Shown here: positions 43,845 through 53,018 of the stretch, piece after piece
How positions within the stretch are numbered: the first letter of the stretch is position 1
How the letters are laid out: each line of letters begins with the position of its first letter
Assembly: GCA_016194975.1 (NCBI GenBank)
Contig: JACQAM010000014.1
Coordinates: 1 to 64,000, forward strand
From: Bacteroidota bacterium
GTDB lineage: Bacteria; Bacteroidota; Bacteroidia; Palsa-965
Direction of reading: 5' to 3'
DNA: 64,000 nt
The notes under the pieces: model-generated
Databases searched by the model: none
Told to the model about the DNA's origin: nothing
Seen by the model: the letters and a program-made list of their open reading frames with translations, nothing else
Position numbers and translations under genes: made by a program

Positions 43845-44570
43845 TTAGGACTTTTCTGATTTTTCCTTTAGTTTCCTTTGATTAGACAATTGTTCGTATA
43901 ATTCCTTTATAGATTCAAATTTTTCCTGTTCTTTTTGTCGCCCTTTATATGCTACTACTATTTCGGAAAATTCCGAACCCCATAAATCAAAACCGTACCG
44001 AGTTCCACAATCTGTTCTCGATTTGGGAACAGGGCAAAAACAATTCCAAATAAATCCGTTTAATTCTTCCCAAGAAATAAATTTAGATTCATTATGCGAT
44101 GTATTTCTTTCAACGGAAAAAATAATTGGTCTAATAGTAACTATCCCAAAAGAAACTTTGATTGGACAACTTTTAAAATTATTCTCCTTTTTATTTGGTT
44201 TGAGAAGCTTAACCATCTCTTCTGAAATCTGTTTTATTGAATTCTTTTCAAATAAACCAATCCAGTTTAGAATTTTTTCCCAAGACTCTGGAATTAATAA
44301 ACTGTCATTGAAATGAAGTTGCTGCCCTTTACTCTTAACTTCAGAAACCACAATATCAATATTATTTGGTACTTCAAGATAAGGCGAAGAGTTGTGTTCG
44401 GTTTCATCTTGAGAATGAAGGGGAAATCGGACAGCGAGTATGTCTACTTCTCCAATTTCCTTACCGTCTTGATTTGAATGAAGCACAAACCCCGAAGTAA
44501 AATATCCATTCAATCTCAAATAGAGTTTGGATAGATTTTCCTGAATGATAGATTCTTCTTTTCTCGTCAT
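43845..44570 (-). CDS. PD-(D/E)XK nuclease-like hypothetical protein
   Basis: The 241-residue protein has an early segment GKEIGEVDILAVRFP (residues 36-50) and, about 25 residues later, NIDIVVSEVKSKGQQL. The spacing and chemistry (E..D ... EVK) match the catalytic core of PD-(D/E)XK nucleases, as in Mrr-like and VSR-like restriction enzymes. No DNA-binding domain is recognised, and the C-terminus is a charged coiled-coil-like helix. It lies at the left end of the island and diverges from a tyrosine recombinase gene. Nuclease activity is inference from the motif. Confidence 0.6.
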   Translation of the reverse strand: MTRKEESIIQENLSKLYLRLNGYFTSGFVLHSNQDGKEIGEVDILAVRFPLHSQDETEHNSSPYLEVPNNIDIVVSEVKSKGQQLHFNDSLLIPESWEKILNWIGLFEKNSIKQISEEMVKLLKPNKKENNFKSCPIKVSFGIVTIRPIIFSVERNTSHNESKFISWEELNGFIWNCFCPVPKSRTDCGTRYGFDLWGSEFSEIVVAYKGRQKEQEKFESIKELYEQLSNQRKLKEKSEKS

Positions 44571-44579
44571 TAGTTAACG

Positions 44580-44592
44580 CTTGTTCAACAAG
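44580..44592. promoter_or_regulatory. CTTGTT-C-AACAAG palindrome between divergent genes
   Basis: A 13-bp perfect inverted repeat lies 10 bp upstream of the PD-(D/E)XK gene start and is flanked by GTTA and TAAC. It could be an operator shared by the divergent nuclease-like and recombinase genes. Confidence 0.35.
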
Positions 44593-44712
44593 ATAACAAA
44601 ACGCAGATAGAAATGTTATCACAAAGCAGTGAATCTTCCCAAAAATTGATTGATACCCCACCTTTTCAAGTCGCCTGATGTACACTTTTGTCCTTACCAA
44701 CATATAAAAACT

Positions 44713-45651
44713 ATGAAAACAATCCACGAAGCAATTAAAGCATTTTTATTCCATTGCCATTACGAAAAAAAACTTAGCTCTAAAACTATGAAAGCATACG
44801 AGCTTGACTGCAAACAATTTTTGAACTTTCTCAATCAAGAAAAACTTGCGAAAGAATTAACCTTAATTGACAAGCACTCTATTAAATCGTATTTACATCA
44901 TTTGAAAGATGTGAAGCCAAAGACTCTTCGCCGAAAAGTTGCAACGCTGAAAACAATGTTCAACTTTCTGGAATTCGAAGACGAGATCTTGATTAATCCA
45001 TTCAGAAAGATGAGAATTCAAATAAAGGAACCAAAAATGCTTCCTAAAGTAATGACTTTAGTAGAAGTAAAAAAAATTCTTAGTCACGCACAAAGCGAAG
45101 TTGGGAGTGAAGAGTATAACATTCGTTCTGTCCGTTATAAAGAGCGAGCCCGCAATCAGGCAATTCTTGAATTAATGTTTGCTACTGGCATGCGTGTTTC
45201 AGAAGTGTGTTGTCTTCGACCTGAAGATGTTGATTTGAAATCTGGACAGATAAGAATCATGGGAAAAGGTAGTCGTCAACGTATCATTCAGATTTGTCAT
45301 GAAGCCGTGCTTCATTCTTTAAGCAAATATGAAACTATGTTTTTCAAACAAGCCAGAAAAAAGGGATGTTTTTTTCTCAATCGACGAAAATCAAAACTCT
45401 CAGAGCAATCGATTAGGATTATGATTTCTAAATATTCGAAGAAAGCTGGCGTAGAAAAACATATCACGCCTCACACATTTCGACATTCATTCGCAACGCT
45501 ACTTCTTGAACAAGATGTTGACATTAAATACATTCAACAATTTCTGGGGCATAGTTCTATTAATACAACGCAGATATACACTCACGTAAATGCAAATAAA
45601 CAGAAAGAAATATTAAGCGTTAAGCACCCGAGATTATTAATTGCATTGTGA
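44713..45651 (+). CDS. tyrosine recombinase/integrase (XerC/D-like)
   Basis: The 312-residue protein starts at the ATG giving MKTIHEAIKAFLFHCHYEKK. It has an N-terminal SAM-like core-binding domain (residues 1-90) and the catalytic domain with the R-K-H-R-H-Y set: ATGMRVSEVCCLRPEDVDL, KGSRQR, TPHTFRHSFATLLLE, FLGHSSINTTQIYTHV. It has no arm-binding domain and no IntI-type insertion. It is a likely integrase of the island, or part of a smaller element nested in it. The downstream gene frame opens only 9 bp after the stop. Confidence 0.92.
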   Translation: MKTIHEAIKAFLFHCHYEKKLSSKTMKAYELDCKQFLNFLNQEKLAKELTLIDKHSIKSYLHHLKDVKPKTLRRKVATLKTMFNFLEFEDEILINPFRKMRIQIKEPKMLPKVMTLVEVKKILSHAQSEVGSEEYNIRSVRYKERARNQAILELMFATGMRVSEVCCLRPEDVDLKSGQIRIMGKGSRQRIIQICHEAVLHSLSKYETMFFKQARKKGCFFLNRRKSKLSEQSIRIMISKYSKKAGVEKHITPHTFRHSFATLLLEQDVDIKYIQQFLGHSSINTTQIYTHVNANKQKEILSVKHPRLLIAL

Positions 45652-45725
45652 ATGGTTAATGCAGGATAACTAAATATTATCTCTTTGAGAAAGATGATTA
45701 TTCGGAATTAAATCAACGTTTATTC

Positions 45726-46814
45726 TTGCCACTAAGAGAAAGTGGAGAAATGTCTGCTGATCCATCTGGATGGCTTGACACATATTCCTGTGTAAGTGAG
45801 GATAAATCTTTTCCACAAGAAATTCAGAAGTACTACTCTGATTTTTACAGTCAACTGCATCACATTAAAAGAGATATTATACCTCTGCTTTCTTCTTGGG
45901 AAAAAAGAGAATTACAACCTGAAAATTTAACCCTTTGCCACTCCGCTACAGTCGGATCAGCTATTGCACTTGCATTTTTGATAGCTAAAGGAATAAAAAC
46001 TATTATTCTAGAGGCCCCCTTCTATTTTGCCACTTTCTATCAGGCTGAAACGTTTGGCTTTAAGATCATTCGGGTGCCATCGTTCCTTGATCAGCAATTC
46101 AAACTATTTATAGATCCGGATTTAATCAAGAAAAATTCTCCGTGTGCTGTTTTTCTTACCCAACCCCGAACTGCACTAGGGATTAATCAAGAAGTCAAAG
46201 ATCTTCTTGCTTTGTCACACGTATTGGGGGAACAAAACTATTTGATTATTGATGAAGCGACCGAACAATTCTTTCCTAGCACATTAAGTGATTTCAATTT
46301 TGCCGAATATCCTAACGTGATAAAAATAAGGAGCATTTTTAAGGGTCTTGGAATTAATGGAGTGCGTTTGGCATGTCTTATACACCACGAAAAATATAGA
46401 GATCAGATCGCTGAAGAAATGGAGGTCATGCAAGGGGCTTTGGATTATTATAGTCTAATGTTAGCGGCGGAAATGGGCAAAGACGTAAACAGATTTTCGG
46501 CGCTTCTTCGTGCAGCAAATAATCAGGTTTTGAAACTTCGCAGTAAAGTAGACTTGCAGCTGAAAGGAACAAGCTGTTCTGTATCTCCGATCGTCAACGG
46601 GTATATTGGATCTGCAGTAATTAAGTTGCGCTCGGAATTACAGAGAGGTGAATTTTTAGAATATTGTGCCCGATCCAGAATGCCAGTAATTGTTGGATCA
46701 AGTATGGGGTTTGCGAGACATAAAGGATTTGAATTTGTTCGTCTCAATTATTTTAACCGGGAACATCATCTGTTAAAGGGGCTTGAAATAATGAGTTCAT
46801 TCGAAAGTCTCTGA
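45726..46814 (+). CDS. PLP-dependent aminotransferase-like protein (fold type I)
   Basis: The 362-residue frame has the features of class I/II aminotransferases: LCHSATVGSAIALAF (cofactor phosphate region), YLIIDEATEQFF with the PLP-pyridine aspartate, SIFKGLGINGVRLAC with the Schiff-base lysine, and a C-terminal arginine in FVRLNYFNREHH. The start is uncertain: TTG at 45726 and ATG at 45750 are possible, yet coding-like sequence (KYYLFEKDDYSELNQRLFL) continues upstream to a stop at 45657 with no ATG, so the 5' end may have been cut by the recombinase insertion. The substrate is unknown. It converges with the pentapeptide gene, with 5 bp between. Confidence 0.7.
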   Translation: MPLRESGEMSADPSGWLDTYSCVSEDKSFPQEIQKYYSDFYSQLHHIKRDIIPLLSSWEKRELQPENLTLCHSATVGSAIALAFLIAKGIKTIILEAPFYFATFYQAETFGFKIIRVPSFLDQQFKLFIDPDLIKKNSPCAVFLTQPRTALGINQEVKDLLALSHVLGEQNYLIIDEATEQFFPSTLSDFNFAEYPNVIKIRSIFKGLGINGVRLACLIHHEKYRDQIAEEMEVMQGALDYYSLMLAAEMGKDVNRFSALLRAANNQVLKLRSKVDLQLKGTSCSVSPIVNGYIGSAVIKLRSELQRGEFLEYCARSRMPVIVGSSMGFARHKGFEFVRLNYFNREHHLLKGLEIMSSFESL

Positions 46815-46819
46815 ATTTC

Positions 46820-48289
46820 CTAAGACTTTGGTTCAAAATTTATCCAGCCTTTGAGTGTTTTCATTAGTTGCTTATAGCGGGGTAAACTGAATTGTACGAC
46901 TAAAGACAATTCGTGATGGCCAGGCAATAAAGTTTTAAGGCGAAAACTAAGAGCTTCTGACTTATTTAAGCCAGTATTTTCGATCTTAAACATCTGATTA
47001 TCTCTAAGAATATTATTTTCCTTACTTCTGATTTTTCTCGTTTGCACATCTAATTTATTAAGCTCCACTTTGAATTTCGTTGTAAAAATGAACAAGATAT
47101 AAGGCCATGCATCCTTTATTTTTTCCCAGTGTAAATACAGTTCATTTGGTGAATTGTGTTTTACAATCTTTCCAAAAGTTACGGGCGCTATGTCAAGTAA
47201 TGGTCTGAGTTTTTCATAGTAATACTCTTTTTCAAGTGGTCCCTCGACAAGAATCCGGCAATAACCTGCTTCCTCATAATCCAGAAGCAAATCCTCAGCG
47301 GCATCCAAATACTTTTCCAGAATTCGCTCAAGCGAAAGAAAAACCCCATCTGATGTTCTTTGCAAGTCGATAAATTCGGGTTTGCTTGCAAAGGCATCCG
47401 ATAATTTTGCGCTCACCTCAAACAATTGAGCTAAGGTTCTCAGTCGAACCTTGTCCTGATCAAATTGATAAAGAAGAAATTCGTGAAGCCTTTCGATGTG
47501 TAGTCTAAATCGGTTGGGGTTTTTACTCAAACCAATCCAATCATTTACAACGAATAGGCTTTCCACTTCATCACTGGGTTCCGAGATTATCGAAGGTTTG
47601 AGAAAGTAAGCCAACCTGAATTCTTCAATTCTGTTTGACGTATTTTGGAATTTGGATAACTCGCTTGTGAACTCGGTCAAATTGATTTTTTTGTCGCCTC
47701 TCTGCCTGAACACGAAAGTGCAGTTGTCGCACCTTGAAGCTTCAATACCAAAATTTCCTGTAATAGTTTCATATTCTAATCTGGAATAGCTAAAGCTACA
47801 GTCAAGTAGAATGCTTGACTCTATCATTTTATTTGAGGTTGTACATTTCGCAAACGAACAGTTGAAAAATCTGCAATCGGAAATGATCACGTTCGTGAAA
47901 TCACATTCCTGAAATGTGCAGTCTCTAAAATCTGACAGGGTTATTGCAGTCTGATTAAAAGTACATTTTGAGAAGTGGCTATTGCTTAAAAGGTTGTTGT
48001 TGTGTGAGGCATGATTCAGATTGCAATTTTGAAACGTTGATCGATTAATGTGACAATCCTTTAAGTCGACATTATAAAAACTTACAGACTTGGCATTAAG
48101 GTTTTCAATACGGGATGATATAAGGTTGGTGTGATTTAAGCGATGCTTACGCGACATGTTACCTGTAATCGAACAGTTGGATACATTTTTCGCATTAAAC
48201 ATCACTCCGGGAATTTCTGTAAAGTTCAGTGTTACTCCATTAGGATATTCCACGAGATTTTTCCATTCTTTAGTAAGCCCCTTTTTCAT
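46820..48289 (-). CDS. pentapeptide-repeat protein with unknown C-terminal domain
   Basis: The 489-residue protein starts at the ATG that overlaps the upstream gene stop by 4 bp. Residues ~30-190 are pentapeptide-type repeats of the A(D/N)LXX or CXFXX kind (for example NCSITGNMS, DCHINRSTFQNCNLNHASH, FRDCTFQECDFTNVIISDCR), which fold as a right-handed quadrilateral beta-helix. The remaining ~300 residues are mostly helical and unrecognised (LLDYEEAGYCRILVEG). Pentapeptide proteins can mimic DNA or act as effectors. It is the last gene of a three-gene minus-strand operon. Confidence 0.75.
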   Translation of the reverse strand: MKKGLTKEWKNLVEYPNGVTLNFTEIPGVMFNAKNVSNCSITGNMSRKHRLNHTNLISSRIENLNAKSVSFYNVDLKDCHINRSTFQNCNLNHASHNNNLLSNSHFSKCTFNQTAITLSDFRDCTFQECDFTNVIISDCRFFNCSFAKCTTSNKMIESSILLDCSFSYSRLEYETITGNFGIEASRCDNCTFVFRQRGDKKINLTEFTSELSKFQNTSNRIEEFRLAYFLKPSIISEPSDEVESLFVVNDWIGLSKNPNRFRLHIERLHEFLLYQFDQDKVRLRTLAQLFEVSAKLSDAFASKPEFIDLQRTSDGVFLSLERILEKYLDAAEDLLLDYEEAGYCRILVEGPLEKEYYYEKLRPLLDIAPVTFGKIVKHNSPNELYLHWEKIKDAWPYILFIFTTKFKVELNKLDVQTRKIRSKENNILRDNQMFKIENTGLNKSEALSFRLKTLLPGHHELSLVVQFSLPRYKQLMKTLKGWINFEPKS

Positions 48290-48708
48290 TTTGATTCGAT
48301 TAAGATTATTCCGCCGCAAACTAACAGTACACCAATAAAAAATCTCAGGTCAAACTTCTCATGATTGAAGAATATGCCTAGAAGCACAAGAACTATTAAG
48401 TAAGAAGATTCATATACTCCTGCGTACGCAACTCCTTTTTTCACTGTTAAAAAATACCATATACATACGTATACAACATTCAGAACGAGATATGGAATAA
48501 CGTATGATTCGAAACAAGCAGATTTGAATTTTGACGTTGCGGAAATTGAACCTTCCCAGAAGTAAGCAATAGCGGTTATTATTACATAGCAAATCAGATT
48601 CAGTGCCGAGGTAACAAACAGACTTTGATATTTCTGTGTATAAAGGGAATACCAGAAGGTTATTAACGCTGTTGTCAGCGTAAACATAAGCGGTATGGCT
48701 ATCCTCAT
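48286..48708 (-). CDS. half-size EamA/SMR-like membrane transporter
   Basis: The 140-residue protein has five or so transmembrane helices (IPLMFTLTTALITFWYSLYT, NLICYVIITAIAYFW, VLNVVYVCIWYFLTV, SSYLIVLVLLGIFF, FIGVLLVCGGIILI) in the pattern of the drug/metabolite transporter superfamily, half the size of classical EamA proteins. It could export a small molecule as a dimer. It starts 16 bp after the 421-residue gene and overlaps the pentapeptide gene by 4 bp, so the three are co-translated. Confidence 0.7.
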   Translation of the reverse strand: MRIAIPLMFTLTTALITFWYSLYTQKYQSLFVTSALNLICYVIITAIAYFWEGSISATSKFKSACFESYVIPYLVLNVVYVCIWYFLTVKKGVAYAGVYESSYLIVLVLLGIFFNHEKFDLRFFIGVLLVCGGIILIESK

Positions 48709-48724
48709 CTCAGATAATATTTAG

Positions 48725-49990
48725 TTATCGCTCAATAAAGCGAAAGATAGCATTCTTATCCGTTTCACCATTTTTGTATTTCCGACGGTATGATTGCCTG
48801 CCACCTTTATTAATTCCAGTTATAATTTCTTCGATTTGATTATAGTGTTCGTCAGCCTCACCCAAATATTCGGGAATACTCCAAACATAAGTCGCGTGCG
48901 TTTCCAAAAGTTCCCAAATAAAATGATTGTAACCTCCGCAACTAATCAGGAAAACAAAACCAAAACTCGGTTTGAGCGTAAATCGAAGTTTGATTTCTTC
49001 GGAATGATAATTAGAAAGCAATTGCAATTGTTCACGGCTTCGCACGGCGGTTTTTTGCATCAGGATATTAAGAAGTTGAGCGTCCGTTTGCGCGAAAACA
49101 TTTCCTTTTTCTTCGAAAGACAATGCTGAGAATACATCATCTGCCGTATATAATGACTTATCAACTAATTGTGGGGCGGCTTTAACAAGTTCCAAAGTGC
49201 GATATTCTTTTATCTTTTCGATCAAAGCAGGATTGATTGCTTGAATTTCGGGAGAAGTTGCTTCAACTGAAATAACATCACCACTTTCCACTTTTATAAT
49301 TGCTTGAACCTCTATTCGTTTCACGCCAAGTTTGCGAGAAAACCAGTTTTTAACGGTATCATATTCTTTTCTGATGTATTCGTTATCAATTCGAAATTCA
49401 ACAACAGAATAAACTTCTTTTATTCTATGTTGAAACGAAACATACCCGTCATGAAAAATGACATGAGAAAATGGAACGGAAAAATTTACATTAATGTTTT
49501 GTTGAAAAGGGGATTCGGATATAATCGCAGGATGGTTAATATCCACTGTACCAAAAACGTTTTTCGATTCATGACTAACCGGGAAAAGATGTTGATGCGG
49601 ATTTATTTGTTTCCCAAAAGCTGTTCCAAATCCTGGTTCGACTTTGCCTTTGGATTTGGGCGCAGTATTTTTGGCGATGCTCGCAAAAGCTATCGTTTGA
49701 TAGCTTGTTAGTAAAGGTTCCAATAAATTCCAATCTAGTCCCTCAAATATGAGCCGATCAATATTTAATTCATTTTGCTGGCTTTCGAACCGCGTATGAT
49801 CTTCAAAGGAATAACTTTTCACTTCAACATAAAACGGACCGTCTACACCTAATAAATTTACAAGCCACATTATTGTTCGGTTTTCACGAAAAGCAAATAC
49901 CCGTTTGGGAAGATTGGTTTTAGAATATGGAATCATAATTTCCTTATTCAGGAAAATACCCCTGTTAGTCATTTTGAACACATGCTCCAT
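48725..49990 (-). CDS. hypothetical protein, first gene of minus-strand operon
   Basis: From the ATG at 49990 the protein is 421 residues; a TTG at 50035 would add 15. It has no signal peptide or transmembrane helix. Visible parts are an N-terminal segment (PKRVFAFRENRTIMWLVNLL), a glycine-poor middle region, and a C-terminal half (SREQLQLLSNYHSEEIKLRF, GFVFLISCGGYNHFIWELLE) ending in a basic tail. I do not recognise the family. The operon with a transporter and a pentapeptide protein suggests synthesis or sensing of something exported, but that is a guess. Confidence 0.55.
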   Translation of the reverse strand: MEHVFKMTNRGIFLNKEIMIPYSKTNLPKRVFAFRENRTIMWLVNLLGVDGPFYVEVKSYSFEDHTRFESQQNELNIDRLIFEGLDWNLLEPLLTSYQTIAFASIAKNTAPKSKGKVEPGFGTAFGKQINPHQHLFPVSHESKNVFGTVDINHPAIISESPFQQNINVNFSVPFSHVIFHDGYVSFQHRIKEVYSVVEFRIDNEYIRKEYDTVKNWFSRKLGVKRIEVQAIIKVESGDVISVEATSPEIQAINPALIEKIKEYRTLELVKAAPQLVDKSLYTADDVFSALSFEEKGNVFAQTDAQLLNILMQKTAVRSREQLQLLSNYHSEEIKLRFTLKPSFGFVFLISCGGYNHFIWELLETHATYVWSIPEYLGEADEHYNQIEEIITGINKGGRQSYRRKYKNGETDKNAIFRFIER

Positions 49991-50082
49991 GGAAAGGAAG
50001 AAGGTAGTTAATTGGGTTAAATAACGCAAGTGCAAATTAGCTGTTTTACCAAATGATTGATGGTAATTTAAATTTTTAATTT

Positions 50083-50095
50083 ATATACAGTATAT
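50083..50095. promoter_or_regulatory. ATATAC-A-GTATAT palindrome between divergent operons
   Basis: A 13-bp perfect palindrome lies in the 174-bp region between the unknown minus-strand operon and thyA. It is a candidate operator; TATATTCG at 50137-50144, 20 bp before the thyA ATG, resembles a -7 element with one mismatch. Confidence 0.35.
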
Positions 50096-50164
50096 GTTTT
50101 TCTTTACAAGAATATCACAAAAGGGGTTCTATACCTTATATTCGTTGGTTATATTGCCGATTAT

Positions 50165-50959
50165 ATGAACCAATACGAAACCCTGCTCCGAAATGTCCTT
50201 GAAAACGGGGTTAAAAAAGCTGATAGAACGGGCACGGGTACCTTAAGTACTTTCGGAAATCAAATACGGTTTGATCTCGAGGAGGGGTTTCCTTTAATTA
50301 CTACGAAAAAACTTCATTTCAAATCTATTGCATATGAACTCCTTTGGTTTCTTCGGGGAGATACCAATATCAAATTCTTGCATGATAATAGCATAAGTAT
50401 TTGGGACGAGTGGATGCAACCGGGAGGAGAACTTGGTCCTGTATATGGTTACCAATGGCGCTCTTGGCCTGCACCCGACGGAAGACACATTGACCAACTT
50501 AGTGGTGTTATCGAAAGCATTAAAAAAAATCCAGACTCCCGCCGATTACTCATAAGTGCATGGAATGTTGCTGATATCGAAAAGATGGCCTTACCTCCAT
50601 GTCATGTACTGTTTCAGTTTTATGTAGCTGATGGACGACTTTCTTGCATGATGTATCAACGAAGTGCGGATATGTTCTTAGGTGTTCCATTCAATATTGC
50701 TTCTTATGCATTGTTGACTATGATGGTTGCTCATGTGACAGGATACAAGCCCGGTGAATTTGTTCACGCTTTGGCGGATACTCATATTTATCTTAATCAC
50801 CTCGATCAGGTAAAAGAGCAGTTGGCTCGCGAGCCTCGTCCATATCCAACATTGAAACTAAATCCTGAAATAAAATCGGTTTTTGATTTCAAATATGAAG
50901 ATTTGCAACTAGAAGGATATAACGCTCACCCATCAATTAAAGCCCCTATAGCTATATAG
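50165..50959 (+). CDS. thyA: thymidylate synthase ThyA
   Basis: The 264-residue protein is the same length as E. coli ThyA and keeps its numbering: catalytic C146 in [11 protein letters not shown]80 in WDEW, and N177 in [11 protein letters not shown]. The asparagine selects dUMP, whereas dCMP hydroxymethylases carry aspartate there, so a true thymidylate synthase (dUMP to dTMP with methylene-THF) is expected. Residue-level integrity suggests that it is active. It is unusual in opening a five-gene operon that continues with a DNA methylase 8 bp downstream, within an AT-rich island. It could supply dTMP or replace a chromosomal gene. Confidence 0.95.
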   Translation: MNQYETLLRNVLENGVKKADRTGTGTLSTFGNQIRFDLEEGFPLITTKKLHFKSIAYELLWFLRGDTNIKFLHDNSISIWDEWMQPGGELGPVYGYQWRSWPAPDGRHIDQLSGVIESIKKNPDSRRLLISAWNVADIEKMALPPCHVLFQFYVADGRLSCMMYQRSADMFLGVPFNIASYALLTMMVAHVTGYKPGEFVHALADTHIYLNHLDQVKEQLAREPRPYPTLKLNPEIKSVFDFKYEDLQLEGYNAHPSIKAPIAI

Positions 50960-50967
50960 CTCGATTT

Positions 50968-51813
50968 ATGTCAGAACCCCAAGTCATAGAAGATATACTT
51001 CAAACAAAAGCTATCCCATTCCTGAGATGGACAGGATCAAAAAAATGGCTTGTATCAAGCTGTATAGATGATTTTTTACCCGTGAATTACAATAATTATC
51101 ATGAACCTTTTCTCGGTGGAGGAGCCATGTTTTTCCATTTAAATCCTTCTAAGGAAGTATATCTATACGATTTAAATGACGAATTGATCAATGTATATTC
51201 TCAATTAAGAGATAACATAGAAAATGTAATCAAACATCTGAGAACATTTGCAAATACGAAGGACGAATACTATAGAATTCGAAGTATGAAATGTCGTGCA
51301 GATCACGCAAGAGCCGCGCGATTTATTTATTTAAATCGAACTTCTTTCAACGGCATTTATCGTGTTAACCCACAAGGGAATTACAATGTTCCTTATGGCA
51401 AAAGGACTAATGTGGATATTGTAACGGAGGAAAATTTGCATCGGGTCAATTCAATTTTGCAAGGTGTAAATATTAAGCAAGGAGAATTTAGTAAGGCTTT
51501 GAATAATATTCGAGCTAATGATTTAGTTTATTTAGATCCTCCGTATACTGTTGCTCATGAAAATAATGGGTTCATAGAATATAACAGCAAATTATTTTCA
51601 TGGAAAGATCAAGAGAAGCTTGCCAATATGATAAAAGAAATTGATCGTAGAGGAGCCTATTTCATTTTATCAAATGCAGCACACTTTTCAATTAGAAAAT
51701 TATATCAAGGAGTTGGTAAGATAAAGTCTGTGAGTCGCTATAGTAAAGTTGGTGGAAGAAATAAAACAAGAGGTGTTTTTAATGAATTAATTATTACTAA
51801 CGTTAAGAAGTAG
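50968..51813 (+). CDS. DNA adenine N6-methylase, Dam/D12 class
   Basis: The 281-residue protein has the alpha-class adenine methylase motifs in order: FLRWTGSKKWL (residues 19-29), SAM motif EPFLGGGAMFFHL (46-58), and the catalytic DPPY at residues 190-193. The target-recognition region lies between them (RTSFNGIYRVNPQGNYN). It transfers a methyl group to adenine N6, with GATC the typical Dam target, though the site cannot be read from the sequence. No cognate restriction endonuclease is recognisable beside it. Spacing of 8 bp from thyA and 2 bp to the next gene implies one transcript. Confidence 0.9.
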   Translation: MSEPQVIEDILQTKAIPFLRWTGSKKWLVSSCIDDFLPVNYNNYHEPFLGGGAMFFHLNPSKEVYLYDLNDELINVYSQLRDNIENVIKHLRTFANTKDEYYRIRSMKCRADHARAARFIYLNRTSFNGIYRVNPQGNYNVPYGKRTNVDIVTEENLHRVNSILQGVNIKQGEFSKALNNIRANDLVYLDPPYTVAHENNGFIEYNSKLFSWKDQEKLANMIKEIDRRGAYFILSNAAHFSIRKLYQGVGKIKSVSRYSKVGGRNKTRGVFNELIITNVKK

Positions 51814-51815
51814 CT

Positions 51816-53018
51816 TTGGAAACTCAGGAAAAAATATCGGTAATTAATATTGCAGTCATGAGTGATTTGCATTGCTACCATCCTAAAGATGACAAGTGGC
51901 CTATTGATTCATATTTGACTTCAAATAAATTAAGATCCCCATCGAAAGATCATCCGATTCAAGCATTACTTGAAATACTTCCATCGATAGTAGATTCGAA
52001 AATTGATTATTTGTTATGTCCGGGAGATGTTGCAAACAGAGCCGATCAGCAAGGTTTTATTGATGGCTGGGGGTTCGTTTTAGAAATTGGGCAAGCACTA
52101 AAAGTTGATGAAATAATTTCCACGTTAGGTAATCATGATGTTGACTCCAGACATATTGGCTCTACTGATATATATACAATAGCAAAAGGAATAAAAAAGG
52201 GATTTCCGATTAATGAAGTTAGTCTATGCAATGAATTTTGGGCTAATGGTTTCACTTTTGTGGAAAAAGAGAATGTACGTATTCTTGTTATCAATTCCGT
52301 ATTTTTTCATCACACTCAAAGTGAAATAGATAAAGGCAAAGTTGATCCCACACAACTAGAGGCAATTGAAAAATATTTGTCAAACCTAAATGATGATAAA
52401 TTGAAATTAGCACTTTGTCATCATCACCCACTGCCACATGAAAGATTCAAATTGGGTTCAGGCGACGTGATAGTTGGCGGGAATGAGTTAATCGATTTAC
52501 TGAACAAGTATAAATTTGATTTACTTATACACGGACATAAGCATGATCCTTGGTTAAGGTATGCTCCTGGCAGTGGAAGTTCTGTTCCGATTTTTTCGGC
52601 AGGAAGCTTTTCAGCAACAACAAACCAAATATTAAATGGTAAACGAAATACTTTTCATCTGGTCACCCTTACAAAGACAGAAAATGCGTCTTACGGAAAA
52701 ATAAAAACGTGGGAATACTTACCAAACATAGGTTGGAAACTTGCTGATTCAGGTGATGATGGTTTCCCCGTACACTCCGGATTTGGATTTAAGGGTAAAA
52801 TAGTCGATTTGATAAATGATACGGATAGGGTAATTACAAAGGATTTTATGGATTGGGAAAAATTCATTAAAGAAGTACCAGAAGTTGAGTTCTTGACGCC
52901 AGACGAGTGTATTGAATTTCGAAATAGTCTTGAGATTCGATTTAATATAATTACTCATCCTCCGTTACCTAATCGACCAAAAATTATTGGTAAACCATAT
53001 AATCCATCGCAGCCGTGA
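51816..53018 (+). CDS. calcineurin-like metallophosphoesterase
   Basis: The 400-residue protein starts at TTG 2 bp after the methylase stop. All five metallophosphoesterase motifs are present: SDLH (D17, H19), GD (70-71), GNHD (105-108), the HHH cluster near 202-204, and GHKH (240-243). A further ~150 residues extend past the catalytic domain (TKTENASYGKIKTWEYL onward). Substrates of this superfamily range from nucleotides and cyclic nucleotides to DNA ends. It overlaps the next gene by 4 bp (GTGA), so it is tightly linked with the ATPase. Confidence 0.9.
   Translation: METQEKISVINIAVMSDLHCYHPKDDKWPIDSYLTSNKLRSPSKDHPIQALLEILPSIVDSKIDYLLCPGDVANRADQQGFIDGWGFVLEIGQALKVDEIISTLGNHDVDSRHIGSTDIYTIAKGIKKGFPINEVSLCNEFWANGFTFVEKENVRILVINSVFFHHTQSEIDKGKVDPTQLEAIEKYLSNLNDDKLKLALCHHHPLPHERFKLGSGDVIVGGNELIDLLNKYKFDLLIHGHKHDPWLRYAPGSGSSVPIFSAGSFSATTNQILNGKRNTFHLVTLTKTENASYGKIKTWEYLPNIGWKLADSGDDGFPVHSGFGFKGKIVDLINDTDRVITKDFMDWEKFIKEVPEVEFLTPDECIEFRNSLEIRFNIITHPPLPNRPKIIGKPYNPSQP

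Noticed and set aside
43805-44600. Integron cassette: TAACGC-type words on both sides of the PD-(D/E)XK gene next to a tyrosine recombinase
   Set aside because: The words do not fit the RYYYAAC/GTTRRRY pairing of attC sites, and the recombinase lacks the extra IntI segment.
47188-47397. 69-residue frame inside the pentapeptide gene
   Set aside because: Same-strand out-of-frame shadow without a start context or domain.
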